Source: Pantoea agglomerans (GTDB lineage Bacteria; Pseudomonadota; Gammaproteobacteria; Enterobacterales; Enterobacteriaceae). From it: a stretch of DNA of 64,000 nt. Positions 1-11,029 of this stretch are shown piece after piece (position 1 is the stretch's first letter; the number at the start of each line of letters is the position of its first letter). The position numbers and the translations under genes were made by a program. The stretch lies in NCBI RefSeq assembly GCF_021397715.1, contig NZ_CP090207.1, positions 868,001-932,000 on the forward strand, in the 5' to 3' direction. The notes under the pieces were generated by a model, which saw only the letters and a program-made list of their open reading frames with translations, had not been told where the DNA came from and did not search any database.

Positions 1-1197
1 ACCGGCTACGATGCGCTTTGTATGCAGCCGAACTCTGGCGCGCAGGGCGAATATGCCGGTCTGCTGGCGATTCGTCGCTATCACGAAAGCCGCAACCAGG
101 GCGATCGTCACCTCTGCCTGATCCCGAGCTCGGCCCACGGCACCAATCCGGCATCCGCACAGATGGCCGGCATGGATGTGGTGGTTGTGGCCTGTGATAA
201 ACAGGGCAACATTGACCTCGGCGATCTGCGCGAGAAAGCGGCACTGGCAGGCGACAAAATCTCCTGCATCATGGTGACCTATCCGTCGACTCACGGCGTA
301 TATGAAGAGACTATCCGCGAAGTCTGCCAGATTGTGCATCAGTATGGCGGCCAGGTTTACCTCGACGGCGCCAACATGAATGCGCAGGTCGGCATCACCA
401 CGCCGGGCTACATTGGTGCGGATGTGTCGCACCTTAACCTGCATAAAACGTTCTGTATTCCGCACGGCGGCGGCGGACCGGGCATGGGACCGATTGGCGT
501 GAAAGCGCATCTGGCCCCGTTTGTTCCGGGTCACAGCGTGGTGCAGATCGATGGCGTATTAACGCAGCAGGGTGCGGTGTCAGCGGCACCGTTTGGCAGC
601 GCCTCTATTCTGCCGATCAGCTGGATGTACATTCGCATGATGGGCGCGGAAGGGCTGAAGCAGGCCAGTTCAGTGGCGATCCTGAATGCCAACTATATCG
701 CCAGTCGTTTGCAGTCAGCCTATCCGGTGCTCTATACCGGTCGTGATGGTCGGGTCGCGCATGAATGCATTCTCGATATCCGCCCGCTGAAAGAGCAGAC
801 CGGTATCAGCGAACTGGATATTGCCAAACGTCTGATTGACTACGGTTTCCACGCACCGACCATGTCGTTCCCGGTGGCGGGAACATTGATGGTTGAACCG
901 ACCGAATCGGAAAGCAAAATCGAATTGGATCGTTTTATCGACGCGATGCTCTCTATCCGTATGGAGATCGACCGGGTAACGGCGGGCGAATGGCCGCTGG
1001 AAGACAATCCGCTGGTCAATGCGCCGCATACTCAGCTGGAAATCGTCAGCGAGTGGACGCATCCCTACAGCCGTGAGCTGGCGGTTTTCCCGGCGGGCAG
1101 CCATAACAAATACTGGCCGACGGTAAAACGTCTGGATGATGTGTTTGGCGATCGCAATCTGTTCTGCTCCTGCGTACCGATGAGCGATTATCAGTAA
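1..1197 (+). CDS. gcvP: glycine dehydrogenase (decarboxylating), P-protein, C-terminal part
   Basis: The P-protein of the glycine cleavage system decarboxylates glycine on pyridoxal phosphate and passes the aminomethyl group to the lipoyl H-protein. Only the last 398 residues are present; the open frame runs in from before base 1, so the ATG at 22 is internal. The PLP-binding lysine lies in the NLHKTF segment (codon 445-447), followed by the glycine-rich GGGGPGMGP stretch typical of the family. The C-terminus (YWPTVKR, then FCSCVP) is as in the enterobacterial protein. A strong terminator follows, so this is the end of the expected gcvTHP operon. Identification is firm. Confidence 0.97.
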   Translation, partial: TGYDALCMQPNSGAQGEYAGLLAIRRYHESRNQGDRHLCLIPSSAHGTNPASAQMAGMDVVVVACDKQGNIDLGDLREKAALAGDKISCIMVTYPSTHGVYEETIREVCQIVHQYGGQVYLDGANMNAQVGITTPGYIGADVSHLNLHKTFCIPHGGGGPGMGPIGVKAHLAPFVPGHSVVQIDGVLTQQGAVSAAPFGSASILPISWMYIRMMGAEGLKQASSVAILNANYIASRLQSAYPVLYTGRDGRVAHECILDIRPLKEQTGISELDIAKRLIDYGFHAPTMSFPVAGTLMVEPTESESKIELDRFIDAMLSIRMEIDRVTAGEWPLEDNPLVNAPHTQLEIVSEWTHPYSRELAVFPAGSHNKYWPTVKRLDDVFGDRNLFCSCVPMSDYQ

Positions 1198-1234
1198 CGC
1201 GCGTATACGCGAAACCGCTAAACCAACCTGAACA

Positions 1235-1259
1235 GGGCCGATTCGTCGGCCCTTTTTTT
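1235..1259 (+). terminator. Rho-independent terminator after gcvP
   Basis: GGGCCGA (1235-1241) pairs perfectly with TCGGCCC (1246-1252) around a TTCG tetraloop and is followed by seven T residues (1253-1259). It ends the gcv transcript just before ygfF. Confidence 0.93.
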
Positions 1260-1271
1260 ATGGGAGACAAG

Positions 1272-2015
1272 ATGAAATTAGCACTGGTTACCGGCGGCAG
1301 TCGCGGTATCGGACGCGCCACCGCCCTATTACTGGCCGCCAGAGGCTATCGGGTGGCGGTCAATTATCGCCAGCGCGAGGCGGAAGCACAGCAGGTGGTG
1401 AGCGCGATCCAGCAGCAGGGCGGCGATGCCTTTGCGCTGCAGGCGGATATTGCCGATGAAGCGCAGGTGATGGCAATGTTTGCGCAGCTCGATCATCAGT
1501 CCGCGCCGCTGACCCTGCTGGTTAATAACGCCGGGATTCTGTTTCAGCAGTGCCGGGTCGAGCAGCTCGATGCGGCCCGCCTGCACAAAGTTTTTGCGAC
1601 CAGCGTCATCGGCACCTTTCTCTGCTGCCGCGAAGCCGTCAAACGAATGGGAACCCATCACGGCGGTCAGGGCGGCGCGATAGTGAATGTCTCATCAGCC
1701 GCGGCCCGGATTGGCGCACCGGGTGAGTATGTCGATTATGCCGCGTCGAAAGGCGCGATGGATACGCTGACCAAAGGATTATCGCTGGAAGTGGCGCAGC
1801 AGGGGATTCGGGTTAACGGGGTTCGTCCGGGATTCATCTACACGGAAATGCATGCTGATGGCGGTGAGCCGGGTCGGGTTGATCGCCTCGCCAGTGCGAT
1901 CCCGATGGGGCGCGGCGGGCAGGCGGAGGAGGTCGCGGAAGCGATTGTCTGGCTGGCCAGCGAGGCCGCCTCTTACGTCACCGGCAGCATCATTGATGCT
2001 GCCGGTGGGCGCTAA
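1272..2015 (+). CDS. ygfF: short-chain dehydrogenase/reductase YgfF
   Basis: NAD(P)-dependent SDR oxidoreductase of unknown substrate; its E. coli homologue also sits beside gcvP. The Rossmann TGGSRGIG motif is near residues 7-14, NNAG near residue 85, and the catalytic serine and YAASK motif lie near residues 140-160. I chose the ATG at 1272 (247 aa, the usual family length) over the in-frame ATG at 1260: the latter touches the gcvP terminator, while 1272 has GGGAGA at 1262-1267. It is convergent with bglA, with stops 38 bp apart. The family is certain and the substrate unknown. Confidence 0.9.
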   Translation: MKLALVTGGSRGIGRATALLLAARGYRVAVNYRQREAEAQQVVSAIQQQGGDAFALQADIADEAQVMAMFAQLDHQSAPLTLLVNNAGILFQQCRVEQLDAARLHKVFATSVIGTFLCCREAVKRMGTHHGGQGGAIVNVSSAAARIGAPGEYVDYAASKGAMDTLTKGLSLEVAQQGIRVNGVRPGFIYTEMHADGGEPGRVDRLASAIPMGRGGQAEEVAEAIVWLASEAASYVTGSIIDAAGGR

Positions 2016-2053
2016 CGCAGCACGCCGCTGCTTTTCAGCCGCGGCGTCACCCG

Positions 2054-3550
<1,497 letters not shown>

Positions 3551-3607
3551 TCACGATATAACAACGCGCCAGTAATGTGATCTGTTACAGCCAGAAAACA
3601 GCCTGTT

Positions 3608-4327
3608 TTATTTTCCCAGCTGGCGCCCAATCGCCTCGATAATATAGGTGACCGGCACCTGAGTGGTGATGTCATAATTATCGGCCATGCGGATGATCGG
3701 GACGTGGTAACAGAGGCTGAAATCACACATTTTCGCCAGCGAGCAGCTCTCAGTATTGGTTATAGCGATAAGTTTGCACTTATTTGCACTGAACTGGCTG
3801 GCAATACGCAGAATCTCTTCGGTCTCGCCGGAAACCGACAGGATAATCGCAATTGCATTTTCATACAGATCGGGGCTGACGGGATAATAGGGATCGTCAA
3901 TCGCGTGGCTGAATTTACCGAGGTTAGAGAAGAAACGCGCGCCATATTTCGCCAGGCTGCCCGACGTTCCGACGCCAATGAAAAACACCCGCTCAGCCTG
4001 ATTAATCTTTTGCGCCGCCTGGGCAATCAACTGGCCGAACTCGTCGTTATTAATACTTTTAAAAAAACTCAACATCTCATGGACGCTGGCGGTATTCACC
4101 TGCGGTGCACTCTGCTGCTCGGTTAACCGCAGCCGGATACGAAATTCTGACCAGCCTTCGCAGTGCATCTTGCGGCAAAAGCGTAGCACGGTGGTGGTGG
4201 AAACCGCGGCCTGCTCGGCCAGCTCGCGAATGGTCATATAACCAACACGTTCACGATGTTTGATGATGAACTGATAGACCTGCATTTCCAGGTCATTAAG
4301 GCGGGCGAGATCGCGGTGCGAAAACAT
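3608..4327 (-). CDS. MurR/RpiR-family transcriptional regulator
   Basis: A 239-aa DNA-binding regulator with an N-terminal HTH_6 domain (about residues 1-75; [22 protein letters not shown] is the helix-turn-helix) and a C-terminal SIS domain (about 105-225; FFIGVGTSG and SVSGETEE are its sugar-phosphate loops). Such proteins sense phosphosugars. It is transcribed toward bglA with a 114-bp gap, so control of bglA by a phospho-beta-glucoside is the simplest inference, though not proven. The E. coli locus has yqfB here instead, so this regulator is a lineage-specific replacement. The start is supported by the ATG at 4327; the ribosome site is weak. Confidence 0.85.
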   Translation of the reverse strand: MFSHRDLARLNDLEMQVYQFIIKHRERVGYMTIRELAEQAAVSTTTVLRFCRKMHCEGWSEFRIRLRLTEQQSAPQVNTASVHEMLSFFKSINNDEFGQLIAQAAQKINQAERVFFIGVGTSGSLAKYGARFFSNLGKFSHAIDDPYYPVSPDLYENAIAIILSVSGETEEILRIASQFSANKCKLIAITNTESCSLAKMCDFSLCYHVPIIRMADNYDITTQVPVTYIIEAIGRQLGK

Positions 4328-4495
4328 GGATGGCTCATTGTACAGTTGACCAGCCGACAGTTTACCAGATTCATCGGCGGGTTTGACCGTTACAACGTTT
4401 CACAGATTATTTTCAGCGTACATGTGTACACCGAAAGCGGAGTTGGCTACTCTGATGGTCCTGTTTTCGTTATGGCTTCACTTTCAGGACACCTT

Positions 4496-5149
4496 ATGAC
4501 CACCACGCGTATCCCCTCGCCAGGCTATTCACTCTCCGAGGAAATTGCTAATAGCATCAGTCATGGGCTGGGCTGCCTGTTTGGCATTGTTGCCCTGGTT
4601 CTGATGCTCAACAAGGCGTTTGAGACCGGTGCAGATGCCACCGCCATCACCAGCTACAGCCTGTATGGCGGCAGCATGATCCTGCTGTTTCTCGCCTCAA
4701 CGCTTTATCACGCCATTCCCAACGGCCGGGCCAGGCCCTGGCTGAAAAAACTGGATCACTGCGCCATCTATCTGCTGATCGCCGGCACCTATACGCCTTT
4801 CCTGCTGGTGGGCCTGAAGTCGCCGCTGGCATACGGCCTGATGGTGGTGATCTGGGGCCTGGCGCTGGCCGGTATCATCTTTAAGCTGACCATTGCCCAT
4901 CGTTTCAAAGTGCTGTCGCTGGTGACCTATCTCTGCATGGGCTGGCTGTCGCTGATTGTGGTCTATCAGCTGGCGATGACGCTGGCACCGGGCGGCATCT
5001 GGCTGCTGGCCATCGGCGGTATCATCTATTCGCTGGGGGTGATTTTCTATGTGGCGCGCCGCATTCCTTATAATCATGCGATCTGGCACGCGTTTGTACT
5101 GGGCGGCTCTATCTGCCATTTCTGTGCGATCTATTTTTATGTCAGTTAG
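4496..5149 (+). CDS. yqfA: hemolysin III / PAQR-family membrane protein YqfA
   Basis: Inner-membrane protein of the HlyIII/PAQR family with about seven transmembrane helices. Conserved polar positions include [12 protein letters not shown] near the N-terminus, STLYHAIP in the middle and YNHAIWH near the C-terminus; these His/Ser/Asp residues are thought to bind a metal. The ATG at 4496 (217 aa) has AGGA seven bases upstream and matches E. coli YqfA, whereas the open frame extends further upstream without conservation. It is divergent from the rpiR-type gene and convergent with talA. The biochemical role is unknown. Confidence 0.92.
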   Translation: MTTTRIPSPGYSLSEEIANSISHGLGCLFGIVALVLMLNKAFETGADATAITSYSLYGGSMILLFLASTLYHAIPNGRARPWLKKLDHCAIYLLIAGTYTPFLLVGLKSPLAYGLMVVIWGLALAGIIFKLTIAHRFKVLSLVTYLCMGWLSLIVVYQLAMTLAPGGIWLLAIGGIIYSLGVIFYVARRIPYNHAIWHAFVLGGSICHFCAIYFYVS

Positions 5150-5175
5150 CCAGGCGGAACGGGCTTCCGCCTGGC
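5149..5175. terminator. hairpin between convergent yqfA and talA
   Basis: An 11-bp perfect stem (5149-5159 with 5165-5175) around a 5-base loop begins on the last base of the yqfA stop codon. No T-run follows on either strand, so this is a probable bidirectional or Rho-assisted end. Confidence 0.6.
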
Positions 5176-5180
5176 GACCA

Positions 5181-6131
5181 TCAGAGCCGTGAAGCGAGCA
5201 TATCTTCCAGCTTTTGCTGATCCACGGCGAACTGGCGGATGCCTTCCGCCAGTTTATCGACCGCCATTGGGTCCTGATTATGCAGCCAGCGGAATTGCGC
5301 TTCCGTCAGCGGAGAGGGCGGATTCGACACCGCCGTCGAAGGTGTTAACTGGCGCGTCACCGGCAGCGTGCTGCTTTCCAGGCTCTGCAGCAGATCGGGG
5401 GAGATGGTCAGTCGATCGCAGCCCGCCAGCGCCAGCACCTGTTCGGTTTTACGAAAGCTGGCGCCCATAATCACCGTCTGATAGCGGTGAGATTTGTAGT
5501 AGTGATAAATGTTGCGTACTGACACCACGCCGGGATCGCGCTGCGCATCGTACTCCGTCTCTGGATTGCGGCTCTGATGCCAGTCATAGATACGTCCGAC
5601 AAATGGCGAAATCAGAAACACTCCCGCTTCGGCACAGGCCTGCGCCTGAGCAAAGGAAAACAGCAGCGTCAGGTTGCACTGGATGCCGTTGCGCTCCAGG
5701 GTTTCAGCCGCGCGGATCCCTTCCCAGGTGGCCGCCAGCTTGATCAGAATGCGTGAGCGATCAATCCCTTGCTCTTCATACATCCGCACCAGCTTTTCGG
5801 CTTTGGTGACGCACATGCCGCGATCAAAGGAGAGACGCGCATCCACCTCGGTCGAAACCCGGCCCGGCACGCTTTTCAGAATCTCCACCCCAAGGTTAAC
5901 CGCGACCCGATCGCTGGCATTGATGATCTGCGTCTGTTTGCTGCCGCCCTGCGTGCGGGCGTCCTCAATCGCCTGCTCAATCAGTGGCTGGTAGCGGGGC
6001 AGCGTCGCCGCTTTCAGGATCAGTGACGGATTAGTGGTGGCATCCTGCGGGTGATAGCGACGTATCGCCTCGATATCGCCGCTGTCGGCCACCACGGTGG
6101 TGAACTGTTTCAACGCCTCTAAAGGGTTCAT
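5181..6131 (-). CDS. talA: transaldolase
   Basis: Class I aldolase of the non-oxidative pentose phosphate pathway that exchanges a dihydroxyacetone unit between sedoheptulose 7-phosphate/glyceraldehyde 3-phosphate and erythrose 4-phosphate/fructose 6-phosphate. The Schiff-base lysine is in [11 protein letters not shown] and the [10 protein letters not shown] start and DATTNPSL motif are intact. The ATG at 6131 gives 316 aa, the E. coli TalA length, and has GGAG six bases upstream. It sits 142 bp downstream of derI on the same strand. In this context it probably helps consume the D-erythrose 4-phosphate made by the adjacent D-apionate pathway, beyond a housekeeping role. Confidence 0.93.
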   Translation of the reverse strand: MNPLEALKQFTTVVADSGDIEAIRRYHPQDATTNPSLILKAATLPRYQPLIEQAIEDARTQGGSKQTQIINASDRVAVNLGVEILKSVPGRVSTEVDARLSFDRGMCVTKAEKLVRMYEEQGIDRSRILIKLAATWEGIRAAETLERNGIQCNLTLLFSFAQAQACAEAGVFLISPFVGRIYDWHQSRNPETEYDAQRDPGVVSVRNIYHYYKSHRYQTVIMGASFRKTEQVLALAGCDRLTISPDLLQSLESSTLPVTRQLTPSTAVSNPPSPLTEAQFRWLHNQDPMAVDKLAEGIRQFAVDQQKLEDMLASRL

Positions 6132-6273
6132 TTTCTGCTCCATAGTCAGACCCGCAGCGCCACGCCAGGCACACTTTTCCCTGCGAAAGCCGCGTCGCCT
6201 CTCTGGTGGTGTGGTAAAGGAAAGTCAGGCGGAGTCCGGTAACGGGCGGCTTCGCCTGATGAAAAAGCGCGGC

Positions 6274-6732
6274 TTACTTATTCAGGCTCGCCTGCTCGTA
6301 ATAATCAATTTTATCGACTTTTGCGCTCGACCCACCGGCCTCAAACTCCGACGCCAGCCAGGCATTGACGATGCTTTTCGCCAGCTCCGGTCCCACCACG
6401 CGTGCGCCCATCGTCATCACCTGCGCATTATTACTTTTGCGGGCGCGCTCGGCCGAGAAGGTGTCATGGCACTGGGCCGCCCGGACGCCAGGGACTTTAT
6501 TGGCCACGATCGCCACGCCAATGCCGGTACCGCACAGCAGAATGCCGCGCTGATATTTTCCCTGCTGGATTGCCGTCGCCAGCGCAAAGGCCACGTCCGG
6601 ATACATCGGGCGGTCATTGCGGGCGTCATTGCTGTAATCCACCACTTCGTACTGCTTCTCTTCCAGATGACGTTTAATCAAGTTTTTCAGTTCAATCGCC
6701 GCATCATCGGCGCCAATCGCGATCGTTTTCAT
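6274..6732 (-). CDS. derI: RpiB/LacAB-family isomerase, probable D-erythrulose-4-phosphate isomerase
   Basis: A 152-aa sugar-phosphate isomerase of the RpiB/LacAB fold, with the CGTGIG active-site loop and a HDTFSAERARKSNN segment. Ribose-5-phosphate isomerase B normally has GxDH near residues 7-10; here the sequence is GADD, the histidine being Asp10, so ribose phosphate is an unlikely substrate. Together with LerK, LerI, OiaC and ApnO homologues on the opposite strand, it fits DerI, which converts D-erythrulose 4-phosphate to D-erythrose 4-phosphate. It is divergent from the carrier gene and followed by talA. The family is sure; the substrate is inferred from context. Confidence 0.75.
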   Translation of the reverse strand: MKTIAIGADDAAIELKNLIKRHLEEKQYEVVDYSNDARNDRPMYPDVAFALATAIQQGKYQRGILLCGTGIGVAIVANKVPGVRAAQCHDTFSAERARKSNNAQVMTMGARVVGPELAKSIVNAWLASEFEAGGSSAKVDKIDYYEQASLNK

Positions 6733-7167
6733 CGTCTTCTCCAGCCAGTTACCCGCTTAGCCCGCCACGCAATGACAGGCGTAAAAATGTTCAGCTTTAG
6801 CCTGACACATTTCTGTTCATATGTTCAATAGTATTTCATTTGTTTTACGCGGCGTCGCGGCGACTGGCTGCGCTGTAAGCGTGATTCTTCCCCGCACGGC
6901 GCGGCATACCGGCAGGTTATCTGAAAATTGCGCTGAATTTAATTCATTTGAAGAGGATCACAGATCTCACCGTTGCTGTTGAGAGCTGCTCAATTATACG
7001 TGTACTGTTCATTTGTTCGAATAGTGATACCAATGTACAAGAAGACCCATTGAGGACTCGCACATGGATTACCCAGGCCCTGTTTTTTGCACCTGCTTCG
7101 ACAATGCACCGCGTGCGTTGCCAACACCTGACACCACTTTTTATCGCGCCCAGACCGGAGGTGCGTC
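6733..7167. promoter_or_regulatory. divergent control region of the apionate locus with a repeated operator-like element
   Basis: A 435-bp non-coding region lies between derI and the divergent carrier gene. Two near-identical elements, CTGTTCATATGTTCAATAGT (6813-6832) and its 7005-7025 counterpart (two extra or changed bases), each carry two TGTTC half-sites in direct repeat 8 bp apart. One copy lies about 80 bp upstream of derI and the other about 140 bp upstream of the carrier; a further lone TGTTCA is at 6788-6793. They are the best candidates for binding by the SorC-type regulator at 12818. I could not place promoter boxes with confidence. Confidence 0.55.
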
Positions 7168-8505
7168 ATGACCCGGACCACAATGACTGACGTGGAGCAA
7201 TCCGCGATTCGTAAGATCTCCTGGCGACTGGTGCCGTTTGTCGCCCTGATGTTTTTTATCAACTTCCTCGACCGTACGGCGATTTCATTCGCCGGACCCA
7301 ATGGCATGACGCAGGATCTCGGCCTGACCGCCGTGCAGTTCGGTCTCGCCTCCGGCATCTTTTTCATCGGTTATATCCTGCTGGAAGTGCCGAGCAATCT
7401 GGCGCTGCATCGCTTTGGCGCCCGTAAATGGCTGGCGCGCATCATGATCAGCTGGGGCATCGTGTCGCTGCTCTTTACCTGGGTCAGCAGCATTAACGGG
7501 CTCTATACCCTGCGCCTGCTGCTGGGCATTGCGGAAGCGGGCTTTTTTCCCGGCGCGATCCTCTATCTCAGCATGTGGGTGCCCGCACGCCACCGCAGCA
7601 AAATCCTGTCGCTGTTTTATCTGGCGCAGCCACTGACCGTGGTATTCGGCGCACCGCTGGCGGCATCCTTTATTGAACAGCATGGCCTGTTTGGCCTGGC
7701 GGGCTGGCGCGTGATGTTTCTCGGCGTCTCCATCCCGGCCATTCTGATCGGCATCGTGGCGCTGTTCTGGCTGGTGGATACACCGCGTCAGGCGAAATGG
7801 CTGACGGCAGACGAGAAAAACTGGCTGACCCGCGAGCTGGATGCAGAACATAAGACGAAAACCCAGACCGGACACCAGGGCGTGCGCAGCATTCTTGGCA
7901 ATCGCCGCGTCTGGATGCTGTGTCTGATCTACTTCGGTTTTATCTACGGCCTCTACGCGCTGGCCTTTTTCCTGCCGACCATCATCGGCGGCTTCCAGCA
8001 GCAGTTCGGCACCACCTTCAATGTGATGCAGAAAGGATTGATCACCGGCGTGCCTTACCTGATTGCCGCGGTGGTGATGTTCTTCTGGTCCCGTGACGCC
8101 TCTCGTCGTGGCTGCAAAACCTGGCACATCGCGATTCCGGCGGTGACCGGTGGCATCAGCGTGCCGCTGGCGCTGTTCATGGACTCGCCTTTCACCACCA
8201 TCATGGTGATTGCGATTACCGCCAGCTCTATCTTTGCCGCCTTACCCAATTTCTGGACGTTGCCGACGCAGTTTCTGACCGGCGCTTCGGCTGCGGCCGC
8301 CATCGCCCTGATTAACACGCTGGGCAATGTGGCGGGCTTCTCGGCGGGCTATATCACCGGCGCGCTGCACGATGCCACCAGCAGCTACACCGTACCGATG
8401 TTTGTGGTTGGCGGCTTCATGTTGTTGTCAGCAGTGCTGATGCTGTTGCTGAACCGTAGCCGCCAGCTTGAACCGACCTCTCTCGCACAGGAGCAATTAC
8501 CATGA
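7168..8505 (+). CDS. MFS transporter, anion:cation symporter type (probable D-apionate uptake)
   Basis: A 445-aa inner-membrane carrier with about 12 helices. The FINFLDRTAISFAG segment after helix 1 and the loop RFGARKWLARIM between helices 2 and 3 are hallmarks of the ACS branch of the major facilitator superfamily, which imports organic and sugar acids such as glucarate, galactonate and tartrate. The ATG at 7168 has GGAGGT upstream. It is the first gene of the plus-strand operon and its stop overlaps the lerK start (ATGA). Given its neighbours the likely cargo is D-apionate or a related plant sugar acid; the cargo is inferred from context only. Confidence 0.82.
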   Translation: MTRTTMTDVEQSAIRKISWRLVPFVALMFFINFLDRTAISFAGPNGMTQDLGLTAVQFGLASGIFFIGYILLEVPSNLALHRFGARKWLARIMISWGIVSLLFTWVSSINGLYTLRLLLGIAEAGFFPGAILYLSMWVPARHRSKILSLFYLAQPLTVVFGAPLAASFIEQHGLFGLAGWRVMFLGVSIPAILIGIVALFWLVDTPRQAKWLTADEKNWLTRELDAEHKTKTQTGHQGVRSILGNRRVWMLCLIYFGFIYGLYALAFFLPTIIGGFQQQFGTTFNVMQKGLITGVPYLIAAVVMFFWSRDASRRGCKTWHIAIPAVTGGISVPLALFMDSPFTTIMVIAITASSIFAALPNFWTLPTQFLTGASAAAAIALINTLGNVAGFSAGYITGALHDATSSYTVPMFVVGGFMLLSAVLMLLLNRSRQLEPTSLAQEQLP

Positions 8506-10247
8506 CTTACCTGTTTAACCAGCCTTCCGCTTTCGCGGCTGAACTGATCGAAGGCTTCGTGGCCGCTAATGCCGATAAAGTACGTCAGGTGCCGGGCGGG
8601 GTGGTGCGCAACACCCGCAGCCAGCCGGGCAGCGTGGCGGTCGTGGTGGGTGGTGGCTCAGGTCACTATCCGGCGTTCGCCGGGTTGGTTGGACAAGGTC
8701 TGGCACACGGCGCGGCGATGGGCAACCTGTTTGCCTCGCCGTCGGCGCAGCAAATTTATAATGTGGCGCGCGCTGCCAGTAATGGCGGTGGCGTGTTACT
8801 GATGTTCGGCAACTATGCCGGTGACGTGCTGCATTTCGGTCAGGCCTGTGAGCGTCTGCGCGGCGATGGGATCCCGTGCGAGATCCTGGCGGTCACCGAC
8901 GATATTTCCAGCGCCGGCATCGACGAGATTGAGAAACGGCGCGGCGTCGCCGGTGATCTGACGGTGTTCAAAGTTGCCTGCGCCGCTGCCGAAGCGGGCC
9001 ATCCACTGAAGCAGGTACTCAGGCTGGCGCAGCATGCCAATAATCGCACCCGTTCGTTTGGCGTGGCGTTTTCTGGCTGTACCTTACCGGGCGCGTCGCA
9101 CCCGCTGTTCGAAGTGGAAAAAGGGCGCATGGCGCTGGGGCTGGGCATTCATGGCGAACCGGGTATCAACGAATCGGCCGTGCCGACCGCCGATGAGCTG
9201 GCCGAAATTTTCGTTAACCGACTGCTCAGCGAGCTGCCGCCGGGCATCAGCCAGACGGCGGGAGAGCGGGTTGCGGTGATCCTTAATGGCCTCGGCACGG
9301 TGAAATATGAAGAGCTGTTCGTGGTCTATCGCCGGGTGGCGCAGCTGCTTGAGGCGGCGCAGTTGCAGGTCATTGAGCCGGACGTCGGCGAATTTGTTAC
9401 CAGCTTCAATATGGCTGGCGCTTCACTGACGTTGATGTGGCTGGATGATGAGCTGGAAACCTTCTGGCGCGCCCCGGCCAATGCTCCAGCCTACCGCAAA
9501 GGCAGCGTCATCGTTGCCGAAGCGCTGGGGCCGGATGCGATGCTGGAGCAGGCGGAAGAGAGCCTGCCTGTCGCCAGCGCTGACTCACAGCAGAGCGCAC
9601 AACAGCTGCTGCAACTGCTGGAGGCGGTAGCCACCATGCTGCAACGCAACGCCGAAAAACTGGGTGATATTGATGCGGTGGCAGGCGATGGCGATCACGG
9701 CATCGGGATGGAACGCGGCGTGCTGGGCGCGGTTGAAAAGGCGCGTGAGGTGGCGGCGCGAGGCGCGGGAGCCGGTACGCTGTTATGTCGTGCGGCTGAT
9801 GCCTGGGCTGATAAAGCGGGTGGCACCTCCGGCGCACTGTGGGGCGTGGCGCTGACCGCCATCGGAACCGCCATCGGTGACAGCCAGACGCCGGACGCTG
9901 CGCGCATTGCCCGTGGCGTGCGGCAGGCGCAGGAAGGGATTCAGCATTTCGGCAAAGCGCGGGTCGGCGATAAGACTATGGTGGATGTGCTGGTCCCGTT
10001 CAGCGACAGCCTGAACGCCGCCGTTGCGCGCGGTAGCTCACTGACCGAGGCCTGGTGCGAAGCGGCACGGGTGGCTGATGACGCCGCGCAGGCCACGGCG
10101 CAACTGCTGCCGAAAATGGGGCGCGCCAGGCCGCTGGCTGAAAAAAGCCTCGGCACGCCCGATGCAGGCGCGATTTCGCTGGCGATGATCGTCAATACCG
10201 TGGCCGATTTGCTGAAAGATCACGCCACCGCGGATCAGGGAGCCTGA
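8502..10247 (+). CDS. lerK: fused DhaK-DhaL kinase, probable L-erythrulose kinase
   Basis: A 581-aa ATP-dependent ketose kinase. The DhaK domain (about residues 1-330) has the GGGSGHYP substrate loop and the hemiaminal histidine in GLGIHGEPG; the DhaL domain (about 370-575) has the magnesium-ATP loop AGDGDHGIGM and the GGTSGALWG motif. The two domains on one chain resemble ATP-type dihydroxyacetone kinases rather than the PTS-dependent DhaKLM set, and no dhaM is nearby. Beside lerI, oiaC and apnO homologues it best fits LerK, which phosphorylates L-erythrulose to L-erythrulose 1-phosphate. Ordinary dihydroxyacetone kinase is the main alternative. Confidence 0.78.
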   Translation: MTYLFNQPSAFAAELIEGFVAANADKVRQVPGGVVRNTRSQPGSVAVVVGGGSGHYPAFAGLVGQGLAHGAAMGNLFASPSAQQIYNVARAASNGGGVLLMFGNYAGDVLHFGQACERLRGDGIPCEILAVTDDISSAGIDEIEKRRGVAGDLTVFKVACAAAEAGHPLKQVLRLAQHANNRTRSFGVAFSGCTLPGASHPLFEVEKGRMALGLGIHGEPGINESAVPTADELAEIFVNRLLSELPPGISQTAGERVAVILNGLGTVKYEELFVVYRRVAQLLEAAQLQVIEPDVGEFVTSFNMAGASLTLMWLDDELETFWRAPANAPAYRKGSVIVAEALGPDAMLEQAEESLPVASADSQQSAQQLLQLLEAVATMLQRNAEKLGDIDAVAGDGDHGIGMERGVLGAVEKAREVAARGAGAGTLLCRAADAWADKAGGTSGALWGVALTAIGTAIGDSQTPDAARIARGVRQAQEGIQHFGKARVGDKTMVDVLVPFSDSLNAAVARGSSLTEAWCEAARVADDAAQATAQLLPKMGRARPLAEKSLGTPDAGAISLAMIVNTVADLLKDHATADQGA

Positions 10248-10249
10248 GC

Positions 10250-11029
10250 ATGTCACAACCTGTTCTGTGGCTGGGCGTCAGCCTGAAAATGTATTTTGGC
10301 TACCAGCAAACCCTCGACTGGTGCCACGACGTTGCCGCACTGGCGCGGCGTCATCCAGCGATTCAGCGCGGCGATATCGGGCTGTTTGTGCTGCCCGCCT
10401 ATCCGGCGATACCGGCGGCTGCCGCTATTTTTGCCGATACGCCGGTACGCGTTGGGGGTCAGGATGTCTGCCAGGCTGAAAACGGTGCCTGGACCGGTGA
10501 AGTCAGCGCCAGCATGTTGCAGGAGCTGGGCTGTTCGCTGGCGGAGATCGGTCACGCCGAACGCCGCCGCCATTTCCATGAAGATTCCGCGCAGATTGCC
10601 GCCAAAGTGGCGATGTCGCTCAGCCACGGCCTGACGCCGGTGTTATGCATCGGGGAAGCGCAGCAGGGGGAACCGTCACAGGCGATCGCCCTGTGCCAGC
10701 AGCAACTGTGCGAGGCGCTGTCGCTGGCACAGCAGCAGGGTCTGACCGGCACGCTCTTTTTTGCCTGGGAACCGCAGTGGGCGATTGGCGCACCGCAACC
10801 GGCACCCGAAAGCTATATCCGCGCGGTGTGTGAAGGTGTGCGTCAGTTGCCGACGCCAGCAGGCATTTCTCTGCAGGTGATCTACGGCGGCAGCGCCGGT
10901 CCGGGATTGATTCAGCGGCTTGGCGGAACCGTGGATGGTCTGTTCCTCGGCCGCTTTGCCCACGATCCTGCCGCGCTGGAGCAGATTATTGACGAGGCCA
11001 GCGCGCTGGCGGAGGAGTGTCACTCATGA
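10250..11029 (+). CDS. lerI: triose-phosphate-isomerase-like protein, probable L-erythrulose-1-phosphate isomerase
   Basis: A 259-aa TIM-barrel protein of the TpiA superfamily. The N-terminal lysine is in VSLKMY, the electrophilic histidine in EIGHAERR, the catalytic glutamate in FAWEPQWAIG and the phosphate loop in YGGSAGPG. The TpiA sequence NWKMN at the start is replaced and the enzyme lies in a sugar operon, so it is not the glycolytic enzyme. LerI and EryH of tetritol and apionate pathways have this character and interconvert L-erythrulose 1-phosphate and D-erythrulose 4-phosphate. It starts 2 bp after the lerK stop and overlaps the next gene by 4 bp. Confidence 0.78.
   Translation: MSQPVLWLGVSLKMYFGYQQTLDWCHDVAALARRHPAIQRGDIGLFVLPAYPAIPAAAAIFADTPVRVGGQDVCQAENGAWTGEVSASMLQELGCSLAEIGHAERRRHFHEDSAQIAAKVAMSLSHGLTPVLCIGEAQQGEPSQAIALCQQQLCEALSLAQQQGLTGTLFFAWEPQWAIGAPQPAPESYIRAVCEGVRQLPTPAGISLQVIYGGSAGPGLIQRLGGTVDGLFLGRFAHDPAALEQIIDEASALAEECHS

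Noticed and set aside
6948..7190. 80-codon frame upstream of the MFS carrier
   Set aside because: No ribosome site or domain; it runs across the operator-like element and into the carrier start.
8502..10247. PTS-dependent dihydroxyacetone kinase
   Set aside because: DhaK and DhaL are fused on one chain and no dhaM is nearby, which indicates an ATP-dependent kinase.
10250..11029. Glycolytic triosephosphate isomerase (tpiA)
   Set aside because: The NWKMN start motif is replaced and the gene sits in a sugar-acid operon; the LerI/EryH type fits better.
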